Shown here piece after piece: positions 41,855 through 51,632 of a DNA stretch of 64,000 bases. The stretch's first letter is position 1. Each line of letters begins with the position of its first letter. The notes beneath the pieces were generated by a model, which saw nothing but the letters and a program-made list of their open reading frames with translations, ran no database searches and had not been told where the DNA came from. A program made the position numbers and the translations under genes. Source of the stretch: Dryocola sp051297175 (GTDB lineage: Bacteria; Pseudomonadota; Gammaproteobacteria; Enterobacterales; Enterobacteriaceae); NCBI RefSeq assembly GCF_051297175.1, contig NZ_JBINNY010000001.1:62001-126000 (forward strand), read 5' to 3'.

Positions 41855-42454
41855 TTAATCGCCGTTGTTTAGCGATTCAGAAAGCGTAAGCTTAATCGGT
41901 TCAACAGCGAAAGTTAGCCCCTTTTCGCCGTTATCTGCCACCACATATCGAATCGCACCTTCGGTTTGTGCGAAGTAGCGTTTGTTTTTCCCAGCGGTGA
42001 ATAGTTTATTCAGGCGTTCCTGGCTTTGCTGCTTAGAAAACGTTGGCGTGAAGCTGCGCAGCATGGCGGCCATGTATTCCATCGCTTTGGCGCGCGCGGC
42101 TTTTTGCTCCGGCCCCTGAATCGGCAGCCAGGTCATCTGGATAGATTTTATTTTTAAGGTGCCGCGCTCAAGCGCCGTGGAGGCATACAGATTTTCGTTG
42201 ATCTTACTGGCTGCACGCGTCAGGTTCGCCTTATCGCGACTGGTGTCGATGGCGCGGAACTCGCCGAGCGGCAGGTTCGGATTATCGATATTAAACTTTT
42301 CGCGAAACTGCGTGATCGTAAGATCGAACGTGGGAGAGCCCGGCAGTAAATAAGGGGCGGCGGACAGGGCCGACGGCGGCTGTGCGGGAGGATCTGCCCG
42401 GCTCACCGCGACAGGCAGCGTGAACAGCACAAGGGCGCAGAGCAGATATCTCAT
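41855..42454 (-). CDS. yiiQ: YiiQ family protein (DUF1454), secreted
   Basis: 199 residues from the ATG at 42454, the E. coli length. A signal peptide is evident (MRYLLCALVLFTLPVAVSRA), so the product should be periplasmic. The rest is DUF1454 of unknown function, with conserved segments PYLLPGSPTFDLTITQFRE and LGEFRAIDTSRDKANLTRAA. An upstream TTG pair is in frame but the ATG with AGGAGAAG ahead is better. It lies 107 bases upstream of tpiA in the same direction, as in E. coli. Role unknown. Confidence 0.92.
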   Translation of the reverse strand: MRYLLCALVLFTLPVAVSRADPPAQPPSALSAAPYLLPGSPTFDLTITQFREKFNIDNPNLPLGEFRAIDTSRDKANLTRAASKINENLYASTALERGTLKIKSIQMTWLPIQGPEQKAARAKAMEYMAAMLRSFTPTFSKQQSQERLNKLFTAGKNKRYFAQTEGAIRYVVADNGEKGLTFAVEPIKLTLSESLNNGD

Positions 42455-42567
42455 CAACAACTTCTCCTGTCATTCATGGCACAGATTAAATCCGTAATCC
42501 GTTGGCTTGTCAAAATCATGCGTTGCCAGGGTACACTACGCGGCAAAACCCATCAGGACCTTACCAT

Positions 42568-42987
42568 ATGACCATACAGCAGTGGCTGTTCTCTTTTAAA
42601 GGACGTATTGGGCGTCGCGATTTTTGGATTTGGATCGGCGTCTGGATTGCCGGGCTGGCCATTCTCTTTACGCTGGCAGGCGCTGAAATCATGCCTTACT
42701 CCACCGCCGGGTTCTTTTTGTCCGGGTCTTTGATCCCTACGGCTGCGGTGATTGTTAAACGCCTGCACGACCGCAATAAGAAGGGCTGGTGGGCGCTGAT
42801 GTTTATTCCGGCGTGGCTGCTGCTGGCGGGGAATTGGGAAGTGTTCGGCAGCCTCGCGCAGTGGGGGCTGGGGCGCTTTATCCCGACATTGATTCTGGTG
42901 ATGATGATCATCGACCTGGGCGCGTTTGTCGGCACCCAGGGCGAGAACAGATTTGGCAAAGATACCAGCGACGTGAAATACCGCTGA
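42568..42987 (+). CDS. yiiR: YiiR, DUF805 inner-membrane protein
   Basis: 139 residues from the ATG at 42568. DUF805 signature at the N terminus: WLFSFKGRIGRRDFWIWIG, followed by three or four hydrophobic segments and the conserved VKRLHDRNKKGWWALMF. DUF805 proteins are small membrane proteins of unknown role. The gene diverges from yiiQ and converges on fpr with one base between the stop codons. Upstream in-frame codons lack family similarity. Confidence 0.9.
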   Translation: MTIQQWLFSFKGRIGRRDFWIWIGVWIAGLAILFTLAGAEIMPYSTAGFFLSGSLIPTAAVIVKRLHDRNKKGWWALMFIPAWLLLAGNWEVFGSLAQWGLGRFIPTLILVMMIIDLGAFVGTQGENRFGKDTSDVKYR

Positions 42988-42988
42988 T

Positions 42989-43735
42989 TTACCAGTAGTG
43001 TTCGGCGGTCATATGGCCCGGACGGCGGCGAAGGTGTTTGGTCATCTGCCGCGTATCCTTCAGAAGCTGCTGGGTGTCACGCACCATCTGCGGGTTGCCG
43101 CACAGCATTACGTGGCTGGTTTCCGTGGTCATCGGCAGGCCAACCGCCGCTTCCAGCTCGCCGCTTTCAATCAGCGCCGGTACCCGCCCGGTCAGCGAGC
43201 CGGCGATGGTTTCGCGGCTCACCACGGTCTGAATGCGTAATTTCCCTTCGTAGCGCTGCTGCAGCTCCTGCATCAGCGGCAAATAGCTCAGGTCGTTGGC
43301 ATAGCGCACGGCGTGCAGCAGGACGATATTCTCAAAGCGCTCGAGATCTTTGCCTTCCTGCAAAATGGAAAGGTACGGGCCAAGCGCGGTGCCGGTCGCC
43401 AGCATCCATAGGGTTTTACAGTCGGGGATTTCTTCCAACACGAAGAAGCCTGCGGCTTCGCTTACCACCATGACTTCATCGCCTGGCTGCATAACGTGCA
43501 GGCGCGGGCTGAGCTTGCCTTCGGGCACGTTAACCAGATAGAACTCAAGATTCGGATTGCCCGGCGCGTTAACGTAGGAGTAGGCGCGCTGCACGCGTTC
43601 GCCGTCGATTTCCAGGCCAAGCTTGGTGAACTGCCCGGCGGTAAACGGGGCGATGGGAGCCTCAACCGTCAGGCTGAAAAGAGAATCGGTCCAGTGCTGA
43701 ACCTGCGTGACTTTACCTTTTACCCAATCCGCCAT
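42989..43735 (-). CDS. fpr: flavodoxin/ferredoxin-NADP+ reductase
   Basis: FAD enzyme that passes electrons from NADPH to flavodoxin or ferredoxin; SoxRS-controlled in E. coli. 248 residues, same length. FAD site RAYSYVNAPGNPNLEFY, the LSPRLHVMQPGDEV segment, NADP site LWMLATGTALGPYLSIL and the C-terminal HMTAEHYW that stacks on the flavin are intact. It converges on yiiR. A TATTCT at 43792-43797 on the minus strand may be part of the promoter; SoxS sites were not identified with confidence. Confidence 0.97.
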   Translation of the reverse strand: MADWVKGKVTQVQHWTDSLFSLTVEAPIAPFTAGQFTKLGLEIDGERVQRAYSYVNAPGNPNLEFYLVNVPEGKLSPRLHVMQPGDEVMVVSEAAGFFVLEEIPDCKTLWMLATGTALGPYLSILQEGKDLERFENIVLLHAVRYANDLSYLPLMQELQQRYEGKLRIQTVVSRETIAGSLTGRVPALIESGELEAAVGLPMTTETSHVMLCGNPQMVRDTQQLLKDTRQMTKHLRRRPGHMTAEHYW

Positions 43736-43805
43736 GCTGTGCTCCTGTTGTGCTCATGTCCTGGCCGTCGCTGTCTGCGAGTATCTTCACCAGAATAGTC
43801 AGAGA

Positions 43806-43829
43806 TTTCCAGCCCGCGCGGGCCGGAAA
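43806..43829. other. GC-rich palindrome after glpX
   Basis: TTTCC-A-GCCCGCGCGGGC-C-GGAAA: near-perfect inverted repeat in the glpX-fpr gap. It lacks a clear T run on the minus strand, so it may end or stabilise the glpFKX transcript. Confidence 0.5.
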
Positions 43830-43852
43830 GCTCGATCAGACAAACGGCTGCC

Positions 43853-44863
43853 TTACAGAATATGGTTCTGCACGTCCGGGTCTTTACGGTCAAGATAATG
43901 GATAGACTTTATGCGGCGAATGGTGCGCGATTTACCGCGAATCAGCAGGGTTTCGGTGGTCGCCATATTGCCCTTGCGGGTGATGCCGTCCAGCAGGTCG
44001 CCTTTGGTGATGCCGGTTGCGGAGAAGATAACGTTATCGTTACGCGCCATATCGTCCAGCTTCAGCACCGCTCCCGCTTCGATGCCCATCGCCTTGCAGC
44101 GTTCCAGCTCCTGCTCGCCGAGGCGGCGGTTTTCTTCGCTGTCGCCTTTTACGTGATGACGAGCCAGCAGACGGCCCTGCATGTCGCCGTCCAACGCGCG
44201 GATAACCGCTGCGGAAATGACGCCCTCCGGCGCGCCGCCGATGCCGTACATCACGTCGACCTCGCTGTCCGGCATGCAGGTCAGGATAGACGCGGCCACG
44301 TCGCCGTCAGGAATCGCGAAAACGCGCACGCCGAGCTTCTGCATTTCTGCGATGGTGGCGTCATGGCGCGGCTTGGCGAGGATGGTGACGGTAAGCTCGC
44401 TGAGCGGCTTGTTAAGCGCCACGGCAACGTTGTGCAGGTTTTCGGCCAGCGGCAGATTGAGATCGATTATGCCTTTCGCGCCAGGGCCGACGATCAGCTT
44501 TTCCATGTACATGTCCGGCGCGTTCAGGAAGCTGCCCTTATCGCCCACGGCCAGCACGGCCAGCGCGTTGGCCTGGCCCATCGCCGTCATGCGGGTGCCT
44601 TCGATAGGGTCAACGGCGATATCCACCGCGTCGCCTTTGCCGGTCCCGACTTTTTCACCGATATACAGCATCGGCGCTTCGTCGATTTCCCCTTCGCCAA
44701 TCACAATCTGACCGTCGATATTGACCTGATTTAGCACGATACGCATGGCGTGCACGGCGGCACCGTCGGCGGTATTTTTGTCACCGCGGCCAAGCCATTT
44801 GTAGCCAGCAAGCGCTGCGGCTTCGGTTACGCGGGAAAATTCGATAGCAAGTTCACGTCTCAT
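43853..44863 (-). CDS. glpX: class II fructose-1,6-bisphosphatase GlpX
   Basis: Manganese-dependent hydrolysis of fructose 1,6-bisphosphate, supporting gluconeogenesis from glycerol. From the ATG at 44863 the protein is 336 residues, as in E. coli (MRRELAIEFSRVTEAA). Metal-site motifs VIGEGEIDEAPML and VDPIEGTRMTAMG are clear. Last gene of glpF-glpK-glpX. An 86-base gap with a strong hairpin separates it from glpK, which may lower its expression relative to glpFK. Confidence 0.97.
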   Translation of the reverse strand: MRRELAIEFSRVTEAAALAGYKWLGRGDKNTADGAAVHAMRIVLNQVNIDGQIVIGEGEIDEAPMLYIGEKVGTGKGDAVDIAVDPIEGTRMTAMGQANALAVLAVGDKGSFLNAPDMYMEKLIVGPGAKGIIDLNLPLAENLHNVAVALNKPLSELTVTILAKPRHDATIAEMQKLGVRVFAIPDGDVAASILTCMPDSEVDVMYGIGGAPEGVISAAVIRALDGDMQGRLLARHHVKGDSEENRRLGEQELERCKAMGIEAGAVLKLDDMARNDNVIFSATGITKGDLLDGITRKGNMATTETLLIRGKSRTIRRIKSIHYLDRKDPDVQNHIL

Positions 44864-44915
44864 CACATACTCATTTAGCAAGCAGAATTGCGACGGAGTT
44901 TAGCACAGTTTGATA

Positions 44916-44936
44916 CCCTCTCCCGACGGGAGAGGG
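44916..44936. repeat. stem-loop repeat between glpK and glpX
   Basis: Perfect 9-bp stem CCCTCTCCC/GGGAGAGGG with loop GAC, followed by GTTAGGGCGAGGGG. The CCCTAACCCTCTCCC pattern is a dispersed intergenic repeat type in many gamma-proteobacteria. Within the glpFKX operon it could act as an mRNA stabiliser or partial terminator. Confidence 0.65.
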
Positions 44937-44949
44937 TTAGGGCGAGGGG

Positions 44950-46464
<1,515 letters not shown>

Positions 46465-46489
46465 AAACTTGTCCCGAAGTCAGTGTTGC

Positions 46490-47341
46490 TTAAGATGCTT
46501 TTTGCTGTGTAGCTGTGCTGGACGCTTTCTCTTCCACGTCTTCACAAACGTCGCACGGCAAATGGCGACCAATCAATTTACGATACCCGAATGCGCCTAG
46601 CGCAGCGCCCGTCAGCGGGCCAAAAACAGGTACCAGGAAGTAGGGAATATCTTTACCGCCGGTGAAGGCGACGTCGCCCCAGCCCGCCATCCAGGCGAAG
46701 ATTTTCGGCCCCAGGTCACGCGCCGGGTTCATGGCAAAGCCGGTCAGTGGGCCCATAGATGCGCCGATCACCGCGATTAACAGGCCGATCAGCAGCGGCG
46801 CCAGCGGCCCGCGTGGAATACCGTTGCCATCGTCGGTCAACGCCAGAATCACGCCCATCAGAATGGCGGTGATAACCATCTCTACGGCAAACGCCTGCAC
46901 CAGGTTAATGTGCGGGTTGGGGTAAGTAGAGAAGATACCGGCTAAGTCCAGGCTCTCTACGCTGCCACGAACCATGTGATGGGTTTGTTCGTAATCAAGG
47001 AACAGATTGTAATATAAGCCGTATACCAGCGCCGCGGCGCAGAAGGCGCCTGCGATCTGGGACACAATAAACGGCACGACTTTGCGTTTGTCAAAGCAGG
47101 CGAACAGCCATAGCGCGACGGTAACGGCAGGATTGAGATGCGCACCAGAAACCCCGGCGGTCAGGTAAATGGCCATCGCCACCCCTAAGCCCCAGATGAT
47201 GCTGATTTCCCACTGTCCGAAGCTTGCGCCTGCGACTTTTAATGCGGCCACACATCCAACACCGAAGAAAATCAACAACGCGGTACCCATAAACTCTGCG
47301 ATGCACTGGCCTTTTAAGGTTGGTGAAGCTGTCTGACTCAT
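46490..47341 (-). CDS. glpF: glycerol uptake facilitator (aquaglyceroporin)
   Basis: Inner-membrane channel for glycerol and small polyols. 283 residues (E. coli 281). Both pore motifs are intact: GAHLNPAVTVALW and GFAMNPARDLGPK, with six full hydrophobic helices and the FGVGCVAALKVAG N-terminal region. First gene of glpFKX. The upstream gap holds a good GlpR operator and a CRP half-palindrome, so glycerol 3-phosphate induction and catabolite control are expected. Confidence 0.98.
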   Translation of the reverse strand: MSQTASPTLKGQCIAEFMGTALLIFFGVGCVAALKVAGASFGQWEISIIWGLGVAMAIYLTAGVSGAHLNPAVTVALWLFACFDKRKVVPFIVSQIAGAFCAAALVYGLYYNLFLDYEQTHHMVRGSVESLDLAGIFSTYPNPHINLVQAFAVEMVITAILMGVILALTDDGNGIPRGPLAPLLIGLLIAVIGASMGPLTGFAMNPARDLGPKIFAWMAGWGDVAFTGGKDIPYFLVPVFGPLTGAALGAFGYRKLIGRHLPCDVCEDVEEKASSTATQQKAS

Positions 47342-47423
47342 AGTAGGGTCCTGAAGGCAAAATTAATGATTATTGTGATTTGAGCGTCCATGCCACCCTT
47401 ATGCCATGTAGGCATGGTGTTAA

Positions 47424-47444
47424 TTTATCGTTAACGAACATAAA
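47424..47444. promoter_or_regulatory. GlpR operator upstream of glpFKX
   Basis: The minus strand contains ATGTTCGTTAACGAT in an AT-rich palindromic frame, close to the GlpR consensus half-sites (ATGTTCG and its complement). A second, weaker copy (GTTCGATATTTCTCG on the minus strand) abuts it at 47445-47459. GlpR represses glp operons without glycerol 3-phosphate. Confidence 0.72.
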
Positions 47445-47507
47445 CGAGAAATATCGAACTTAAATTCTGTGGCTTTCGTCAAGAAAATGCGCGTTTACGC
47501 GCTAAAA

Positions 47508-47523
47508 AATGAGCACTATCACA
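47508..47523 (-). promoter_or_regulatory. candidate CRP site upstream of glpFKX
   Basis: On the minus strand TGTGATAGTGCTCATT has a perfect left half-site and a partial right half-site of the CRP consensus. Its place upstream of the GlpR operator fits glpF control in E. coli. The 440-base gap 47342-47781 otherwise holds an inverted repeat (CCATGCC/GGCATGG, near 47389-47417) and the zapB promoter. Confidence 0.55.
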
Positions 47524-47647
47524 CAGTGGCGGCAGGGAAATCGCGCATTTTGTTAACGGATTCTTTAACAAATAGAAGTTATTTTTGCCGTCGTCTTTCG
47601 GCATATGCTGAAAAACGTCATGATACGCAAAGAGCGCGGGAAGCCGC

Positions 47648-47676
47648 TGGACACGCGGTGCCGCGCTACTTACAAT
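47648..47676 (+). promoter_or_regulatory. promoter of zapB
   Basis: TGGACA at 47648-47653 and TACAAT at 47671-47676 with an exact 17-base spacer, each five of six to consensus, about 106 bases before the zapB ATG. Confidence 0.72.
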
Positions 47677-47781
47677 CGGGGAAACGCTGCGTGGTGCGCA
47701 TATGTTCACAAAGGCGTCGCCGGGATCTCCGGGACGAGGATAGCCATCCATCAACGCCTTGCAATTCAGGAGAGATTTGAC

Positions 47782-48021
47782 ATGTCATTTGAAGTTTTTG
47801 AGAAACTGGAATCGAAAGTACAGCAGGCGATTGACACTATCACATTGTTGCAGATGGAAATCGAAGAGCTGAAAGAGAAGAACAACAGCCTGGCTCAGGA
47901 AGTGCAGCAGGCGCAGGGCAATCACGAAGAGCTGATCCGCGAGAATAATTCTCTGAAAGAACAACAGCATGTCTGGCAGGAGCGTCTGCACGCGCTGCTG
48001 GGCAAAATGGAAGAAGTGTAA
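47782..48021 (+). CDS. zapB: cell division protein ZapB
   Basis: Small coiled-coil protein that stacks on the Z ring with ZapA and links it to MatP and the chromosome terminus. 79 residues (81 in E. coli), almost entirely heptad-repeat helix: EVFEKLESKVQQAIDTITLL and IEELKEKNNSLAQEVQQAQ. The ATG at 47782 has AGGAGAG ahead. An in-frame stretch reaching 47605 is unrelated to the family and contains the promoter, so it was excluded. Confidence 0.95.
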   Translation: MSFEVFEKLESKVQQAIDTITLLQMEIEELKEKNNSLAQEVQQAQGNHEELIRENNSLKEQQHVWQERLHALLGKMEEV

Positions 48022-48038
48022 GCTTAAACAGAAAAAAG

Positions 48039-48064
48039 AACGGGCGCCTCAGGGCGCCCGTTTT
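48039..48064. terminator. bidirectional terminator between zapB and rraA
   Basis: 8-bp stem CGGGCGCC/GGCGCCCG with loop TCAG, flanked by AA and TTTT, between convergent zapB and rraA. Confidence 0.9.
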
Positions 48065-48079
48065 ACGTTTAGCGATCCG

Positions 48080-48565
48080 TTATTCGATATCGAGCGGATC
48101 TTCAGAAAGGATAATGCCGGTGTTGTCTGCGTAGAGGTGGTCGCCGGAGAAGAACGTAACGCCGCCAAAATTGACGCGCACGTCGCTTTCGCCGATGCCA
48201 TCACCCGCAGAGCCAACCGGAATCGCGGCGATGGCCTGAATGCCAATGTCCAGCTCTTCCAGATCGTCCACCTGGCGCACCGCGCCGTACACCACAATGC
48301 CTTCCCATTCGTTCTGGGTAGCCAGACGCGCTAACTCACCATCGATCAGGGCTCGGCGTACAGAACCGCCGCCATCGACCAGCAACACGCGGCCACGGCC
48401 ATTCTGTTCGAGCAGATCGTACAGCAACCCGTTGTCCTCGAAACATTTCACCGTGATGATTTGCCCGCCAAAGGACGACCGCCCACCAAAGTTGGAAAAC
48501 AGCGGTTCAACGACGTTGACATCTTCCTGGTAGATGTCGCAAAGCTCGGAAGTATCATATTTCAT
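48080..48565 (-). CDS. rraA: ribonuclease E activity regulator RraA
   Basis: Trimeric protein that binds the C-terminal scaffold of RNase E and inhibits its activity. 161 residues, E. coli length. Family core motifs: FGGRSSFGGQIITVKCFEDN, VLLVDGGGSVRRALIDGELA and GIVVYGAVRQVDDL. It lies 92 bases downstream of menA and has its own candidate -10 (TATACT on the minus strand, 48598-48603), consistent with the separate promoter known in E. coli. Confidence 0.97.
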   Translation of the reverse strand: MKYDTSELCDIYQEDVNVVEPLFSNFGGRSSFGGQIITVKCFEDNGLLYDLLEQNGRGRVLLVDGGGSVRRALIDGELARLATQNEWEGIVVYGAVRQVDDLEELDIGIQAIAAIPVGSAGDGIGESDVRVNFGGVTFFSGDHLYADNTGIILSEDPLDIE

Positions 48566-48657
48566 AGGATTAAGGTTCTTTTGCTGCCGGAGTTGTCAGT
48601 ATATCGCTTAATGTTAACTGTTGGCAAAATCATCAATTGTTAATTGATATTTGTCAG

Positions 48658-49587
48658 CTAAAAATGCACCGTGCTGAGCACAACTCCTACCGCAAACAAC
48701 AGGTTAATCAGCAGCGCGGCTTTCACCGTCCGCTCAAGCATCGGGCGAATAGCGGTAGGTTCCATTTCACGCGTAACGTACATCGCCTGCTTGATGAGCA
48801 GCGGCGCCGCCAGCACAAACAGCCATCCCCACAGGCTTTTCAGCCAAACCAGATTAAACATCGCCAGGCAAAGCAGGGCGCCCATCAGCAGGCAAACGTG
48901 ATAGCGACGCGCCAGCACCGGCCCCAGACGCACCGCCAGCGTGTTTTTGCCGTTCTCACGGTCGCTGTCGATATCGCGCAGGTTGTTGATATTCAGCACG
49001 GCGGTTGCCAGCAGGCCGCAGGCGGTAGCCGGCAGGAAAACGAGCGGGGCGAGCGTATGCGCCTGCAGATACCAGCTTCCTGCCACGCTCAGCCAGCCGA
49101 AGAACACCAGCACCGAGATATCACCTAAACCCATGTATCCATACGGGCGCGTGCCGACGGTATAGGTAATGGCCGCGATAATCGCCACCAGGCCAAGCAC
49201 CAGGAAACCGAAGAAGTCAGCCGGCGTGTGGCAGGCAACCGCGACGAGCGCCAGGCCTGAAAGACAGATAAGGACGACGGTGATAATCAGCGCGCGCTTC
49301 ATTTGCGCCTGGGTAATCACCCCTTTTTGCATCCCGCGCAGCGGCCCGATACGATCTTCTTTGTCGCTGCCTTTCACGGCATCGCCATAATCATTTGCGA
49401 GGTTGGAGAGGATTTGCAGCAGCCCCGCCGTCAGTAGCGCGAGCCCGGCTACCGCCGGATCGAATACGCCTTGCCAGTACGCCAGCGCAGAACCGCAGAC
49501 GATAGAGGCAAAAGCCAGCGGCAGGGTTCGGGGACGCAGGCTTTCCAGCCAGGCTTGCGTAACGCTAACAGAGTGCGGATTGCTCAT
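48658..49587 (-). CDS. menA: 1,4-dihydroxy-2-naphthoate polyprenyltransferase
   Basis: Membrane prenyltransferase that attaches the octaprenyl chain to dihydroxynaphthoate, giving demethylmenaquinone for anaerobic respiration. 309 residues (E. coli 308), about eight or nine membrane spans. The UbiA-family aspartate motifs are present: NLANDYGDAVKGSDKEDR and NNLRDIDSDRENGKNTLAVR. Located between rraA and hslU on the same strand, as in E. coli. Confidence 0.96.
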   Translation of the reverse strand: MSNPHSVSVTQAWLESLRPRTLPLAFASIVCGSALAYWQGVFDPAVAGLALLTAGLLQILSNLANDYGDAVKGSDKEDRIGPLRGMQKGVITQAQMKRALIITVVLICLSGLALVAVACHTPADFFGFLVLGLVAIIAAITYTVGTRPYGYMGLGDISVLVFFGWLSVAGSWYLQAHTLAPLVFLPATACGLLATAVLNINNLRDIDSDRENGKNTLAVRLGPVLARRYHVCLLMGALLCLAMFNLVWLKSLWGWLFVLAAPLLIKQAMYVTREMEPTAIRPMLERTVKAALLINLLFAVGVVLSTVHF

Positions 49588-49603
49588 AGTTTTCGATGCC
49601 AGA

Positions 49604-49635
49604 TATAAAAAATGGAGGGCATAAGCCCTCCATTT
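49604..49635 (-). terminator. terminator after hslU
   Basis: On the minus strand an 11-bp stem AAATGGAGGGC/GCCCTCCATTT with loop TTAT, followed by a T run. It ends the hslVU transcript before menA. Confidence 0.88.
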
Positions 49636-49663
49636 GAAAATGAAGAAAATACGTTGAGCGCGA

Positions 49664-50998
49664 TTATAGGATAAAACGGCTCAGATCTTCATCTGCTACC
49701 AGCTCATCCAGGTGCTTACTTACATAATCAGCATCAATAATTATCGAATGGCCGCTCAGGTCGCTGGCTTCGTAGGAGATATCTTCCACCAGGCGCTCGA
49801 GCACGGTGTGTAGACGACGCGCGCCGATGTTCTCGGTGGATTCGTTCACCTGCCATGCCGCCTGCGCGATACGACGAATACCGTCTTCGGTGAAGTCGAT
49901 GTTCACGCCTTCGGTGCCCATCAGCGCCTTGTACTGCACGGTGATTGAAGCGTTTGGCTCGGTCAGGATGCGCTCGAAATCTTCAACGGTCAGCGCCTGA
50001 AGCTCCACGCGAATCGGCAGACGACCCTGCAATTCTGGGATCAGATCGGACGGGCTGGCCACCTGGAATGCGCCGGAAGCGATAAACAGGATGTGGTCAG
50101 TTTTGACCATGCCGTGCTTGGTGGACACGGTGCAGCCTTCCACCAGCGGCAGCAGGTCGCGCTGCACGCCTTCGCGGGAGACATCCGGGCCGGAACTGTT
50201 GCCGCCGCGCTTACAGATTTTGTCGATTTCGTCGATAAACACGATGCCGTGCTGCTCAACCGCATCGATCGCGTCCTGCTTCAGCTCTTCCGGGTTCACA
50301 AGCTTGGCCGCTTCTTCTTCAATCAGCAGCTTCATCGCGTCTTTGATTTTCAGCTTGCGCGGCTTCTGCTTCTGGCCGCCCAGGTTCTGGAACATGGACT
50401 GCAGCTGGCTGGTCATCTCTTCCATGCCTGGAGGTGCCATGATTTCCACGCCCATTGGCGCGGCCGCGAGGTCGATTTCAATCTCTTTGTCGTCGAGCGC
50501 GCCTTCACGCAGTTTCTTGCGGAAGGACTGACGCGCCGCAGACGGCTCTGGCGCCGTTTCGTTCTGGCCCCAGTTGTTTTTCGCCGGTGGGATCAGCACG
50601 TCAAGAATACGCTCTTCGGCCATTTCTTCCGCGCGGAAGCGGTTCTTTTCAATGGATTGCAGGCGCACCATTTTCATCGCGGAATCGGTCAGATCGCGAA
50701 TGATAGAATCAACTTCCTTACCGACATAGCCTACTTCGGTGAATTTAGTCGCTTCAACCTTGATGAACGGCGCGTTAGCAAGTTTTGCCAGACGACGGGC
50801 GATTTCGGTTTTACCGACGCCGGTCGGGCCGATCATCAGAATGTTTTTTGGCGTCACTTCATGGCGCAGCTCTTCGTCCAGCTGCATACGGCGCCAGCGA
50901 TTACGCAGCGCGATGGCCACGGAACGCTTGGCGTTGTCCTGGCCGATGATGTGTTTGTTCAGTTCGCTGACAATTTCGCGTGGAGTCATTTCAGACAT
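49664..50998 (-). CDS. hslU: ATP-dependent protease ATPase subunit HslU
   Basis: AAA+ unfoldase of the HslVU protease; hexamer that feeds substrates such as SulA to HslV. 444 residues (E. coli 443). Walker A MIGPTGVGKTEIARR, Walker B IVFIDEIDKI, the pore loop in TEVGYVGKEVD, the inserted I domain (about residues 110-240) and the C-terminal LSRFIL tail that docks into HslV are all present. It is 9 bases behind hslV and under its heat-shock promoter. Confidence 0.98.
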   Translation of the reverse strand: MSEMTPREIVSELNKHIIGQDNAKRSVAIALRNRWRRMQLDEELRHEVTPKNILMIGPTGVGKTEIARRLAKLANAPFIKVEATKFTEVGYVGKEVDSIIRDLTDSAMKMVRLQSIEKNRFRAEEMAEERILDVLIPPAKNNWGQNETAPEPSAARQSFRKKLREGALDDKEIEIDLAAAPMGVEIMAPPGMEEMTSQLQSMFQNLGGQKQKPRKLKIKDAMKLLIEEEAAKLVNPEELKQDAIDAVEQHGIVFIDEIDKICKRGGNSSGPDVSREGVQRDLLPLVEGCTVSTKHGMVKTDHILFIASGAFQVASPSDLIPELQGRLPIRVELQALTVEDFERILTEPNASITVQYKALMGTEGVNIDFTEDGIRRIAQAAWQVNESTENIGARRLHTVLERLVEDISYEASDLSGHSIIIDADYVSKHLDELVADEDLSRFIL

Positions 50999-51007
50999 GG
51001 GGGATCC

Positions 51008-51538
51008 TTACGCCTTAGACGCTAATTCTTCGATAGTGTGGAAATGGTTGGTGTAGATGCAGATATCACCGGCGATCCCCAGCGATTTCTCAACGATATC
51101 GCGTGCGCCCAACTCGGTGTTTTCGAGCAGCGCACGAGCTGCGGCCTGGGCGTATGGGCCGCCAGAGCCGATGGCAATCAGGTCGTCTTCCGGCTGAATC
51201 ACGTCACCGTTACCGGTGATGATCAGCGATGCGTTTTCGTCGGCTACCGCCAACAGCGCTTCGAGCTTGCGCAGCATGCGGTCGGTACGCCAGTCTTTAG
51301 CCAGCTCAACGGCGGCTTTGACCAGGTGACCCTGATGCATTTCGAGTTTGCGTTCAAAGAGTTCGAACAGCGTGAAGGCATCCGCCGTGCCGCCCGCAAA
51401 GCCCGCGATAACCTTGTCGTTATACAGACGGCGAACTTTTTTGACGTTGCCTTTCATTACGGTGTTGCCGAGCGTGGCCTGACCATCGCCACCGATTACT
51501 ACATGGCCGTTGCGGCGCACACTTACTATTGTTGTCAC
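51008..51538 (-). CDS. hslV: ATP-dependent protease catalytic subunit HslV
   Basis: Proteasome-type threonine peptidase, double hexameric ring. The GTG at 51536-51538 gives 176 residues, the E. coli length; removal of Met exposes the catalytic Thr in TTIVSVRRNGHVVIGGDGQA. A good AAGGGG stands ahead of the GTG. Core motifs GFAGGTADAFTLFE and IGSGGPYAQAAARAL are intact. The longer ORF runs into the leader stem-loop and was cut. Expressed with hslU. Confidence 0.97.
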   Translation of the reverse strand: MTTIVSVRRNGHVVIGGDGQATLGNTVMKGNVKKVRRLYNDKVIAGFAGGTADAFTLFELFERKLEMHQGHLVKAAVELAKDWRTDRMLRKLEALLAVADENASLIITGNGDVIQPEDDLIAIGSGGPYAQAAARALLENTELGARDIVEKSLGIAGDICIYTNHFHTIEELASKA

Positions 51539-51571
51539 GAGCAGACCCCTTATTGCATCAGCTAAATATGG

Positions 51572-51592
51572 GCCCCAAACCGGGTTTGGGGC
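51572..51592 (-). other. 5' UTR stem-loop of hslVU
   Basis: GCCCCAAA/TTTGGGGC stem with a CCGGG loop, just after the predicted transcription start of hslVU. A stem-loop at this place is conserved in E. coli, where it is reported to stabilise the hslVU mRNA. Confidence 0.75.
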
Positions 51593-51604
51593 TGAATGCA
51601 ATTA

Positions 51605-51632
51605 TAGATGGGGGGGATTTTGGGGGTTTCAA
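51605..51632 (-). promoter_or_regulatory. sigma-32 (heat-shock) promoter of hslVU
   Basis: On the minus strand TTGAAA (51627-51632), a 13-base spacer and CCCCATCTA (51605-51613) fit the RpoH consensus and match the E. coli hslVU promoter. The -35 box overlaps the ftsN stop codon. Confidence 0.9.

Noticed and set aside
47605..47781. In-frame 59-codon extension upstream of zapB
   Set aside because: It contains the predicted zapB promoter and is unlike any ZapB; the ATG at 47782 has the proper ribosome-binding site.
50093..51025. 310-codon plus-strand ORF opposite hslU
   Set aside because: Antisense shadow of hslU, which has all AAA+ motifs.
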